From assembly GCF_002077695.1 (NCBI RefSeq), contig NZ_MWUE01000008.1, forward strand, positions 1 to 64,000: a stretch of 64,000 nt of DNA, written 5' to 3'. The notes below the pieces were generated by a model. The model made no database searches and was not told where the DNA came from. It worked only from the letters and a program-made list of their open reading frames with translations. Shown in pieces: positions 29,069 to 37,099 of this stretch (its first letter is position 1; the number at the start of each line of letters is the position of its first letter). Both the position numbers and the translations under genes were made by a program. Source of the stretch: Pantoea latae. GTDB lineage: Bacteria > Pseudomonadota > Gammaproteobacteria > Enterobacterales > Enterobacteriaceae.

Positions 29069-31180
29069 TTACTCGGTATGCGCGGTCAATCGCTGCGCGT
29101 CGACCGCGGGCGTCACGGCCAGCGCGCTGCCTTCACGGCCCGCATTTTTCAGATTTTCCGCAAGCTTGCGCATCATCAGCGCATTGTCGCGCGCATAGGG
29201 CGAAGACTGAATCTGCTGATCCAGCAGCTGGCTGAGATGCCAGTCGAGCTGTTGCAGATCGCGCGCGCTGACGTTTTCCGGCAGCGAGCGCTGTAAATTT
29301 TGCATCAGCCAGGCGCGGAGAAATTCGCCGTCGTAGTTGCGCGGCTGATAGAGCATCTGATAGGCGCGCAGCGCGTTGCGGCTGTAGTCGTTATCGTCGC
29401 CCTTGTCGTCACGCAGCAGGTTGGTGATCTGCTGCGCAACGCGCGGTAATAGCAAAGACTTTAGCGCATTTTGATAAAGCGCCCAGGCGGCATCGCTGAC
29501 CTGGGTGCCGCGATAAAGGCCGGCGCGCATGGTAACTGGCGGATTATCCAGCGAAAAATGGTCAGAGAGCGGCAGCTTCACCAGATTATTCAAAAAGGGA
29601 AGCAGGTCAAAAATATTGTCAGCGGGCTGATGGATCACCTGCTGGCTCTGCCGGACGATGGCCGGCACGCGATCGGCCACCTGATGCAGGTAGCGCTGAT
29701 TCTGGAAAAAACTCAGCAGCCAGAGTCCCGAGGCGATCGCCAGCCCGCCCGCCAGCACGCCGTAGCCGATCCAGTGAAACAGCTGGTTGCGGTACTCCCA
29801 GTGGCGGTTGCTGCCCGCCAGGCCGCTTTCGCGGAACACCAGGTCGCTGAGCAGGTCGCGAATAAAGAAGCTCTGGCCTTTGTTGCCCGGAATCGGGCTG
29901 TTGCGGTTAACGCTGTCCCAGGCGGCGATGGTCTGGCCGCCGGCGTGCGGCAGCTGCAGCTTGCGGCTCAGCTCACCCATGATGCGGTCGAAGGGCAGAC
30001 CCTCCTGGGTGCCGCTGGTAAAGAAGAGGCCGCGCGCGCTCCAGGCGACCGGCTCCTGCTGGGCGGAGAACACCACGTCGAGATACTCATTCAGCAGCGG
30101 CCGCAGCGAGGCGAACTCCTGCGGAAACAGGAAGCAGTCGGCGCGCTGGTTAAGATCGCGCTCCTGCGCCATTTTGTGGCTGAGCTGCTGCTGCAGCTGC
30201 TGCTCGAGACGGTGAAACTGCTGGTTAAAGCTGCGATGCCACTCATCTTTATGCGGCTTGCCCGGCTCCCAGGGAAAGGTAAAGCCCCAGATGGCGTCGC
30301 GCTGACGCTTCTCCAGCGCGCCGAAATAACCCATAAACCCTTTCAGCAGATCGGTCTTGGTCACCATCACATAGACCGGAAAGTGAATGCCGGTCTGCTG
30401 GTGTAGTTCGCTCAGGCGGTTGCGCATGGCGCTCGCCTGTGCGAAGCGCGTCTCGGCGGATTCGCTCAGCAGGTCGGCCACGCTAAGGGTCATAATCACA
30501 CCGTTGATCGGCTGGCGCGTGCGGTAGCGCTTCAGCAAATTAATAAAGCTGTGCCACTCGCCGGCGTCGCGCGCGCGCTGGCTCTCCTGCAGGGTGTAGC
30601 GCCCGGCGGTGTCGATCAGCACCGCCTGGTCGGTGAACCACCAGTCGCAGTGGCGCGTGCCGCCGACGCCGCGAATGGCGGTTTTGCCGACGCTGTCGGT
30701 CAGCGGAAAATCGAGCCCGGCGTTGAGCAGCGCGGTGGTCTTGCCCGCGCCGGGCGCGCCGATCACCAGATACCACGGCAGCTGATAGAGATAATTGGCG
30801 TGAAAGCGCGCCAGCCAGCCGCCGCTTTTGCGGCTGAACGGCAGACGCTTCAGCTGCATCACCGCTTCGCTGAAGCGCTGGGTCAGCAGCTCTTCGGTCG
30901 CCTGACGGTCGGAAAGCTCCTCCGCGCCGGCCTGCTGCAGATTATTCAGCAGCTTGCTGTTGAACCAGGCGCGGTAGAGCGACGGAATAAACTGAAACAG
31001 GATCCAGATAAAAAACAGCAGGCCGACCGCCAGCTGGCGCGGCAGCGCCGGCTCCAGCGGGCGGGTTTCCCCCCAGCTCCAGAACGGGCCGAGGATCCAG
31101 ACCAGGCAGCTCAACGCCGTGACGCCGATAAAGCTCCACAGCAGGCGGTGAGTTAAAACAGAGCGTAAGGACGCGCGCAT
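29069..31180 (-). CDS. tssM: short TssM/IcmF-like inner membrane protein
   Basis: TssM usually has about 1,100-1,200 residues; this one has 703 and a clean stop. Two N-terminal helices (about 12-35 and 50-70) are followed by the cytosolic NTPase-like domain with Walker A GAPGAGKTT (141-149) and Walker B-like AVLIDTAGRY, and a third helix near 471-491. Only about 210 residues remain after it, covering the start of the IcmF-related region. The C-terminal periplasmic part that binds TssJ is absent, and tagF begins 14 bases later with no leftover TssM sequence between. The ATG overlaps the tssL stop (TAATG). The frame is intact, so this is either a stable short variant or an old deletion. Confidence 0.85.
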   Translation of the reverse strand: MRASLRSVLTHRLLWSFIGVTALSCLVWILGPFWSWGETRPLEPALPRQLAVGLLFFIWILFQFIPSLYRAWFNSKLLNNLQQAGAEELSDRQATEELLTQRFSEAVMQLKRLPFSRKSGGWLARFHANYLYQLPWYLVIGAPGAGKTTALLNAGLDFPLTDSVGKTAIRGVGGTRHCDWWFTDQAVLIDTAGRYTLQESQRARDAGEWHSFINLLKRYRTRQPINGVIMTLSVADLLSESAETRFAQASAMRNRLSELHQQTGIHFPVYVMVTKTDLLKGFMGYFGALEKRQRDAIWGFTFPWEPGKPHKDEWHRSFNQQFHRLEQQLQQQLSHKMAQERDLNQRADCFLFPQEFASLRPLLNEYLDVVFSAQQEPVAWSARGLFFTSGTQEGLPFDRIMGELSRKLQLPHAGGQTIAAWDSVNRNSPIPGNKGQSFFIRDLLSDLVFRESGLAGSNRHWEYRNQLFHWIGYGVLAGGLAIASGLWLLSFFQNQRYLHQVADRVPAIVRQSQQVIHQPADNIFDLLPFLNNLVKLPLSDHFSLDNPPVTMRAGLYRGTQVSDAAWALYQNALKSLLLPRVAQQITNLLRDDKGDDNDYSRNALRAYQMLYQPRNYDGEFLRAWLMQNLQRSLPENVSARDLQQLDWHLSQLLDQQIQSSPYARDNALMMRKLAENLKNAGREGSALAVTPAVDAQRLTAHTE

Positions 31181-32397
31181 TACTGGGCTCCCTGATGATT
31201 ACTGAGCGTTTCCGGCGCGGCGAACAGCGTGATCTCGACGCGACGGTTGCGCGTCCGGTTTTCGTTGCTGTCGTTGGGCAGCAGCGGATCGCTGTCGCCG
31301 CGCCCTTCAGAGCGGATGGCGTGGCCATCGGCGAGCTGGGTTTGCAACAGCTGCGTGACCGCGCGGGCGCGGGCGAAAGAGAATTCATAACTGGAGGCGA
31401 AGCGGCTGTTGTCGACCGGTCGGTTGTCGGTAAACACCGACACCAGCACCGTGCCCTTAACGTTCTTCATCGCCGTGGCGACGCGCGCCAGCAGCGCGCG
31501 GCCCACCGGGTTAATGGCGGTGCCTTGTTCGGCGAACAGCTTGTCGGCAGGAATAATCACCTTGCTGCCGAAGGCGCCGTCGCTGACTTCGAGCTGACCG
31601 GCGGCAATCACGTCGTTCAGACGCTGGCGCAGATCGAGCAGCGCCTGCGGCGACGAGGGGCGACGACCGACGGTAATCTGCGGCAGCGGCGTCTGATAGA
31701 TGGCGCGCAGCAGCGGCTCGGCGTCGTTGCCCAGCCGCCAGTTCAGGGCGCTGTAGAGCAGGCAGGCGATCAGCGCGGCGACGGTGGCGCAGGCCCAGAG
31801 CGGGATCATCGGGCGGGAGAGGGTGCTGACCAGCGGATGCACCTCCACCAGCGGCGCGACGCGCGCGCTTTCCGGCTGACGCTGCTCGTCAATCAGCTTC
31901 GCCAGGCGCTTGCGAATGGCGTCGCACTGCGTCCGTCCGCTGTCGCTGCCGCGATAGCGGCCTTCGTAGCCGAGCAGCAAGCAGTAGTGCACCACCTCCA
32001 GCAGCCAGAGGTGCTGCGCCGGGCTTTGCGAAATGCGCGACAGCAGCTGAAAAAACTTCTCGCCGCCCCAGCTTTCGTTGTGGAAGGTGACCAGCATGCC
32101 GTTGCCCGACCAGACGCCGCGCGTGCCCCAGGGCGTCTGCGCGGCAGCTTCGTCCAGCGCGCTACACAGGCAGTAGCGCGCGCCGATGATCATCTCGAAC
32201 GGCAGTCCGGCCTGCTTACAGCGCTGCTCGAACTGGCGGATTTCATCAATCAGCGACTGACGCAGGCCAGCGGGATCGTCATGCGTGACCGCCTGACGAA
32301 GCTGCACCACGGCGTTCAGCAGCGGCGCCGCAGCCTGCAAAAGAAGGTTATCGTTGCCGGAGGCGTTAGCCTCTGCGGCCTGCGATTCTTGTGTCAT
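31180..32397 (-). CDS. tssL: TssL (DotU) with C-terminal OmpA domain
   Basis: The 405-residue protein has a cytosolic DotU domain (about 25-180: ARYCLCSALDEAAAQTPWG, FFQLLSRISQSPAQHLWLLEVVHYCLLLGYEGRY in parts), one transmembrane helix near 192-215, and a periplasmic OmpA-like peptidoglycan-binding domain (about 270-395) ending NRRVEI. This is the 'evolved' TssL form that anchors the membrane complex to the cell wall without a separate TagL. It is coupled to tssM by TAATG. Confidence 0.93.
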   Translation of the reverse strand: MTQESQAAEANASGNDNLLLQAAAPLLNAVVQLRQAVTHDDPAGLRQSLIDEIRQFEQRCKQAGLPFEMIIGARYCLCSALDEAAAQTPWGTRGVWSGNGMLVTFHNESWGGEKFFQLLSRISQSPAQHLWLLEVVHYCLLLGYEGRYRGSDSGRTQCDAIRKRLAKLIDEQRQPESARVAPLVEVHPLVSTLSRPMIPLWACATVAALIACLLYSALNWRLGNDAEPLLRAIYQTPLPQITVGRRPSSPQALLDLRQRLNDVIAAGQLEVSDGAFGSKVIIPADKLFAEQGTAINPVGRALLARVATAMKNVKGTVLVSVFTDNRPVDNSRFASSYEFSFARARAVTQLLQTQLADGHAIRSEGRGDSDPLLPNDSNENRTRNRRVEITLFAAPETLSNHQGAQ

Positions 32398-32482
32398 TAA
32401 CAGGGGTTCTTCCAGACAGGCGCATATCCCTGAGGGGCGAACTCAGGGAGTAAAAAAGGGCAATATGCGCCGAATTTCATTA

Positions 32483-32977
32483 TCAGTCTAAGATCCAGGT
32501 CGCGGTATCGTTGGTGCGACACGCCTTGCTGGCGCCGCCGACGTCGACGCAAACCTGCTTATTCTTACCGCGCGGGCGAGGGCGATCGCTGCGCAGGGTC
32601 GCCTCGTAGCGGCCGCTCTCCACGCCCGCCTTCAGCGGCACGTAGCCAATCAGCGGACCCTCAGCCTGGTCGGCGATCGCCAGCCAGTGATTTTCGACGC
32701 TTCCCAGCACCTCAAAGGGTTTCCCGTTCTCCAGGTAGCGCACCACCTTGCCGCCATAGTCGGGCGTGGTCATCACCGACGCCGCATAGAGCGCGCGCCA
32801 GGTTTCGTTGACCGGGGTAAATTCGGCAGGCGCAGCGACCGCATGACGATGAACTAACTTCACGCCGTTGACTTCGCTGGTAACCAGCGTGTCATCGGTG
32901 ACGGACGGCGGCGGCGCTTTACAGCCCGCCAGGGTCAAGGTCGCCAGCAGCATTAACGCAAGACTCTTTTTCACCAT
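32483..32977 (-). CDS. SH3-like lipoprotein at the head of the type VI-like operon
   Basis: About 164 residues with a lipoprotein signal ending TLAGC and Lys/Ala after it. The mature part looks like a bacterial SH3 (SH3b) domain: GGKVVRYLENGKPFEVLGSVENHWLAIADQ (in part), then a Cys pair near the C-terminus. Lipidation with non-Asp at +2 suggests the outer membrane. Candidate starts lie at 32992, 32977 and GTG 32974; AGGA suits the last two, and I list the ATG. It is 85 bases upstream of tssL on the same strand. It is not a recognisable TssJ. It could still serve as the outer membrane partner of this complex, which is inference. Confidence 0.65.
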   Translation of the reverse strand: MVKKSLALMLLATLTLAGCKAPPPSVTDDTLVTSEVNGVKLVHRHAVAAPAEFTPVNETWRALYAASVMTTPDYGGKVVRYLENGKPFEVLGSVENHWLAIADQAEGPLIGYVPLKAGVESGRYEATLRSDRPRPRGKNKQVCVDVGGASKACRTNDTATWILD

Positions 32978-33474
32978 GTTCCTCGATTTCATCAGAGTAA
33001 CTGCATAATACGCCGCCATCGTCATCCTTGTGACGACCTGCGTGCAGCATCATGCCTCTACAGCATCAGCTAAAAAACAGACAAATTACATCAGGATAGT
33101 ACTCTGCTCAGTCTACCTAAGACTTTTGAGATTTCAAACCATTGCGCTCGCGCTTCAGCCATGCTAGCCGCCCTGAAACCGCTTGCGTAAAAAAGCTGAA
33201 AAATACCGCCATTTAGTACAGTTAAAGCAAATTTACTAATGGGCGAGGTAAGCCGATGAATTGTGCAGCAGCGTATTCTGTCACGCGCGCCGATGAATAG
33301 GAAATTATTAAATTTTTTTAATTGCTCACCTGACGTAAGGAGGATCGCGCACCGGTAAGCGGCGGTTTATTTTCAGAATATCCGCGCGCGCCCGATCGCA
33401 TTATTTCCCCAAAGCGGCACGCCTTTTGCTTCGATTTGCCTAAAACACGCGACCCGACACCCGAGGTGACCTCT
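32978..33474. other. divergent intergenic region ahead of nasR
   Basis: Nearly 500 bases between the leftward lipoprotein gene and rightward nasR. The only clear element is the sigma-54 motif near 33416. The rest is moderately AT-rich with stop codons in all frames. NtrC-binding sites are expected, but I cannot name one with confidence. Confidence 0.5.
33416..33429 (+). promoter_or_regulatory. sigma-54 promoter of nasR
   Basis: GGCACG-CCTT-TTGC has GG and GC separated by exactly ten bases, the -24/-12 signature, about 45 bases before the nasR start codon. In Klebsiella nasR expression is under nitrogen (Ntr) control. Confidence 0.75.
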
Positions 33475-34704
33475 ATGACCGACGCGCTGGCGTATCTCCA
33501 GGCATCGCGCGACAGCGACATCGCCAGCCTGCAACGGCTGCTGCATACCGGCCAGCTGATTGCGGCGCTGAGCGAGCTTATTCATCAGCTACAGCGCGAG
33601 CGCGGCGCCAGCAATATCTGGATCTGCTCGCAGGGGCGACTGTTCGCCCGTGAGCGGCTGGCGCGTGAGCAGGATGTCAGCGCTGCGACGCAGCGCGTCG
33701 CCCAGGCGCTGCCGCCCGCCGTCGCGCATCCCGGCGACAGCCGCTTCTGCAACCTTATCGCCGCCGCGCTGCAGGCGCTGGCGGCGCTCCCCGCCTTGCG
33801 CGCGCAGATGCTGGCGGGCGAGCGCGATCAGGCGCAGGCGATGCAGGCGTTCAACGCGGTGATCCGCACGCTGTTGAATCTGGTGTTCGAAGCGGCCGAC
33901 ACCGCCAGCCATCCCGATATCTCGCGCGCGCTGATCGCACTGTTCAGCTTTATGCAGGGCAAAGAGCTGGCGGGGCAGGAGCGCGCCACCGGCTCGGCGG
34001 GTTTTGCCGCCGGACGCTTCAGCGACGCCCAGCGGCAGCGCATGGTGGCGCTGATCGCGGCGCAGGAGCAGAGTTTCGCCACCTTCAGCCAGTTCGCCGA
34101 CGCCGAGGCGCTGGCGCGCTGGCGTCCGCTCGCCTCCGCCAGCCGCGAGGTCGAGCGACTGCGGCGCATCGCCTGCACCTTCGATCAGGCCGAGGAGTCG
34201 GGCACGCTGCGCTGGTTTTCCCTGCTCAGCGCCCGCATCGACCAGATGAAAAGCCTGGAGGATCACCTGACCGCCACGCTGATGGCGCGCTGTCGTCAGG
34301 CGATTGAGACGGCGCACAGCGAGGCGTCGCCGCCGGTGCCAGCGGCGGACAACAGCTTTAGCCTCTACGTTGGCGGCGCCGACTGGCTGCCGCAGGCGGA
34401 GACCCGGCTGCACAGCGACGGGCTGGCGCCGCAGCTTGGCCGCTCGGTGCTGTCGCTGGTGCGCGAGCAGGCGCAGCGCCTGCAGCGGCAGGCGGATGAG
34501 CTGGCGACAATGCGCGCCACGCTGGACGAGCGTCGAATCATCGATCAGGCCAAAGCCTGGCTGATGCAGCAGCATCGCTACAGCGAGCAGGACGCCTGGC
34601 AGGCGCTGCGCAAAAGCGCCATGAATCAGAACAAACGCGTGATCGATATCGCCCAGGCGGTGCTGGCGGTGGCGGCGATGGCCCAGCCGCCCGCGTCGCC
34701 CTGA
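33475..34704 (+). CDS. nasR: nitrate/nitrite-responsive antiterminator NasR
   Basis: The 409-residue regulator has an N-terminal nitrate/nitrite-sensing NIT domain (QLQRERGASNIWICSQG at its start, which includes the conserved RERG segment) and a C-terminal ANTAR RNA-binding domain (RRIIDQAKAWLMQQHRYSEQDAW, in part). NasR binds the nascent nas leader when nitrate or nitrite is present and lets transcription pass the leader terminator. The start at 33475 follows GAGGTG by eight bases. The gene ends about 110 bases before the nasF promoter, as in Klebsiella. Confidence 0.95.
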   Translation: MTDALAYLQASRDSDIASLQRLLHTGQLIAALSELIHQLQRERGASNIWICSQGRLFARERLAREQDVSAATQRVAQALPPAVAHPGDSRFCNLIAAALQALAALPALRAQMLAGERDQAQAMQAFNAVIRTLLNLVFEAADTASHPDISRALIALFSFMQGKELAGQERATGSAGFAAGRFSDAQRQRMVALIAAQEQSFATFSQFADAEALARWRPLASASREVERLRRIACTFDQAEESGTLRWFSLLSARIDQMKSLEDHLTATLMARCRQAIETAHSEASPPVPAADNSFSLYVGGADWLPQAETRLHSDGLAPQLGRSVLSLVREQAQRLQRQADELATMRATLDERRIIDQAKAWLMQQHRYSEQDAWQALRKSAMNQNKRVIDIAQAVLAVAAMAQPPASP

Positions 34705-34813
34705 CTACCTCGTGAGAGGTAGATGCACAACCGCTGTGCGCTGAGCGCCTTAGCAAAGTGCATCCGTCAGGCTTAGCCACGCGCCGCGCCGCGTCCGCGC
34801 GGCTTCTCCGACC

Positions 34814-34829
34814 TGGCACGCCTCTTGCT
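34814..34829 (+). promoter_or_regulatory. sigma-54 promoter of the nas operon
   Basis: TGGCACG-CCTC-TTGCT is a full consensus -24/-12 element. It would start transcription near 34840, giving a leader of about 120 bases before nasF, the same length as known for Klebsiella. Confidence 0.9.
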
Positions 34830-34846
34830 GTGCTTAAAGTGAATTC

Positions 34847-34880
34847 GCACTTCTTTCGCCAACGGCGGTGAAAAGAGTGC
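34847..34880 (+). promoter_or_regulatory. NasR-binding hexaloop hairpin in the nas leader
   Basis: GCACT/AGTGC and TTTCGCC/GGTGAAA (one G-U pair) form a two-part stem closing a six-base loop AACGGC at 34861-34866. ANTAR proteins recognise six-base loops with A at position 1 and G at position 4; both are present. It directly precedes the leader terminator, as needed for antitermination. Confidence 0.75.
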
Positions 34881-34887
34881 TTTGGAT

Positions 34888-34937
34888 AAAGGCGTCCATC
34901 CGCATGCGCAGGCATGTCGGCGGGACGCCTTTTTTTA
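34888..34937 (+). terminator. leader terminator (attenuator) of the nas operon
   Basis: AAGGCGTCC/GGACGCCTT closes a long stem that continues as CCG/CGG and CATGC/GCATG around a four-base loop, followed by seven T residues. It lies between the sigma-54 promoter and nasF, so full operon expression should need NasR. Confidence 0.9.
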
Positions 34938-34961
34938 TTCTCTTTTTTCAGGAAGCGAGCG

Positions 34962-36212
34962 ATGAGTCAGACCCCATTTTCCGCCTCACGGCGTAAGTTG
35001 TTACTCGCCAGCGCCGCGGCTGGCGGCGCATACCTGCTGCCAGGGCTGCGCAACGCGGTCTGGGCCGCGGGTTCGGACGCGCCGGAAAAGACGAGCCTGC
35101 GCGTCGGCTTTATCCCGCTGACCGACTGCGCGCCGGTGGTGATGGCGGCGGTAAAGGGTTTCGATAAGAAGTACGGCCTGACGCTGCAGCCGAGCAAAGA
35201 GGCGAGCTGGGCGGCGGTGCGCGACAAGCTCACCTCCGGCGAGCTGGATGCCGCCCATGCGCTTTACGGCATGATCTACGGGCTGCAGCTGGGCGTCGCC
35301 GGGCCGCAGCACAACATGGCCAACCTGATGACCCTCAACAATAACGGCCAGGCGATCACGCTCTCCAGCCAGCTACAGGCGCAGGTCGTCACCGACGGTG
35401 CCAGCCTGAAGCGGGCGGTGGCGGCGCAGCCGAAAGGCGCTTTCACCTTCGCTCACACCTTTCCCACCAGCACCCACGCCATGTGGCTCTACTACTGGCT
35501 GGCCAACGCTGGCATCCATCCCTTCGACGACGTGCGCACGGTCGTGGTGCCGCCGCCGCAGATGGTGATGAACATGAAGATCGGCAATATGAGCGGCTTT
35601 TGCGTCGGCGAGCCGTGGAACCAGCGCGCCATCAGCGACCACATCGGCTTCACCGCCGCCACCTCGCAGCAGATCTGGCCGGATCATCCGGAAAAGATCC
35701 TCGCCACCCGCGCCGAGTGGGTCGCGGCCAACCCCAACAGCGCCCGCGCGCTCACCGCCGCGGTGCTGGAGGCGGCGCGCTGGATCGACGCCTCGGACGA
35801 CAACCGACGCGAAACCGCCGCAGTGCTGGCGCAGCGCGCCTGGATCAACACCAAAGTCGACACGCTGGAAGGGCGCATGCTCGGCCAGTACCAGAACGGC
35901 CTCGGCAAAAGCTGGCAGGACGCGCACCCGATGCGCTTCTTCCGCGACGGCGCGGTGAGCTTTCCCTGGCTCTCCGACGGCATGTGGTTTCTGACGCAGA
36001 TGAAACGCTGGGGCATGCTCAGCGCCGAGCCGGACTATCTGGCGGTGGCGCGGCAGATCAACCGTATCGACATCTATAAACAGGCGGCGTCCGCCATCGG
36101 TAACGTCGCGCTGCCGCAAAGCGAACTGCGCAGCAGCACCCTGATCGACGGCAACGTCTGGGACGGCAGCAATCCTGCCGCCTACGCCGCCGGTTTCGCC
36201 CTGAAACGATAA
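34962..36212 (+). CDS. nasF: nitrate ABC transporter, substrate-binding protein
   Basis: NrtA/NasF-type periplasmic nitrate-binding protein, 416 residues. It begins with a twin-arginine signal (SRRKLLL within ASRRKLLLASAAAGG), unusual cargo for a binding protein but common in this family. The mature part shows GFIPLTDCAPVVMAAVKGF, FAHTFPTSTHAMWLYYW and NMKIGNMSGFCVGEPWNQRA, all NrtA-like. AGGAAG precedes the ATG. It opens nasFED-(CB)-A-cobA. Confidence 0.94.
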   Translation: MSQTPFSASRRKLLLASAAAGGAYLLPGLRNAVWAAGSDAPEKTSLRVGFIPLTDCAPVVMAAVKGFDKKYGLTLQPSKEASWAAVRDKLTSGELDAAHALYGMIYGLQLGVAGPQHNMANLMTLNNNGQAITLSSQLQAQVVTDGASLKRAVAAQPKGAFTFAHTFPTSTHAMWLYYWLANAGIHPFDDVRTVVVPPPQMVMNMKIGNMSGFCVGEPWNQRAISDHIGFTAATSQQIWPDHPEKILATRAEWVAANPNSARALTAAVLEAARWIDASDDNRRETAAVLAQRAWINTKVDTLEGRMLGQYQNGLGKSWQDAHPMRFFRDGAVSFPWLSDGMWFLTQMKRWGMLSAEPDYLAVARQINRIDIYKQAASAIGNVALPQSELRSSTLIDGNVWDGSNPAAYAAGFALKR

Positions 36213-36223
36213 GCGAGGCAAAC

Positions 36224-37090
36224 ATGAAAAAAACCGCTCAGATCATCGCGCCCGCGGCCAGCGCGCCGGCGACCGTCGTCACCCTTAATATTACGCCGAA
36301 GCCCGCGCCGCGCCCGGCGCGCCTGCGTCCGCTGATTCAGCGGCTGATCCCGGCGCTGTGCGGCGGGCTGCTGATGCTGCTGGTGTGGCAGATCGCCGCG
36401 CTCTGGAGCAGCGGCTTTCCGACGCCCTACGCCACCTGGCAGGCGGCGCAGGTGCTGTTCGCCGATCCCTTCTATAACGCCGGTCCGAACGATCAGGGCA
36501 TCGGCTGGAACGTGCTCGCCTCGCTGCAGCGCGTCGCCGTCGGCTTTGGCCTGGCGGCGCTGGTGGGAATTCCCGCCGGTTTTTTGCTCGGGCGCTTCAC
36601 CTTTGTGGCGCGCATGTTCAACCCGATTATCGCGCTGCTGCGCCCGGTCAGCCCGCTCGCCTGGCTGCCTATTGGCCTGCTGCTGTTTCAGCGCGCCGAA
36701 CCCGCCTCGAGCTGGACCATTTTTATCTGCTCGATCTGGCCGATGGTGATCAACACCGCCGAAGGGGTGCAGCGCATTCCGCAGGACTACCTCAACGTAG
36801 CGCGCGTGCTGCAGCTGTCGGAGTGGACGGTGATGCGCCGCATCCTGTTTCCCGCCGTGCTGCCGGCGGTGCTGACCGGCGTGCGGCTGTCGATCGGCAT
36901 CGCCTGGCTGGTGATCGTCGCCGCCGAAATGCTCACCGGCGGCCTCGGCATCGGCTTCTGGATCTGGAATGAGTGGAACAACCTCAATGTGGAAAACATC
37001 CTCATCGCCATCCTGATTATCGGCGTGGTGGGGCTGTTGCTGGAGCAGGGCCTGATGCTGCTGGCCCGCCGTTTTGCCTGGGATAAATAA
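36224..37090 (+). CDS. nasE: nitrate ABC transporter, permease
   Basis: The 288-residue NrtB/TauC-type permease has a long cytosolic Pro/Ala-rich N-terminus (to about residue 40), a first helix near 43-62 and five more helices. The ATPase-coupling loop is seen as EGVQRIPQDYLNVARVLQLSEW (in part). It is 11 bases after nasF. Confidence 0.93.
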   Translation: MKKTAQIIAPAASAPATVVTLNITPKPAPRPARLRPLIQRLIPALCGGLLMLLVWQIAALWSSGFPTPYATWQAAQVLFADPFYNAGPNDQGIGWNVLASLQRVAVGFGLAALVGIPAGFLLGRFTFVARMFNPIIALLRPVSPLAWLPIGLLLFQRAEPASSWTIFICSIWPMVINTAEGVQRIPQDYLNVARVLQLSEWTVMRRILFPAVLPAVLTGVRLSIGIAWLVIVAAEMLTGGLGIGFWIWNEWNNLNVENILIAILIIGVVGLLLEQGLMLLARRFAWDK

Positions 37091-37099
37091 GGAGCCGCT

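Noticed and set aside
29069-31180. Calling tssM a pseudogene
   Set aside because: The frame is intact, coupled to tssL and tagF, and no downstream remnant is seen; I report it as a short variant instead.
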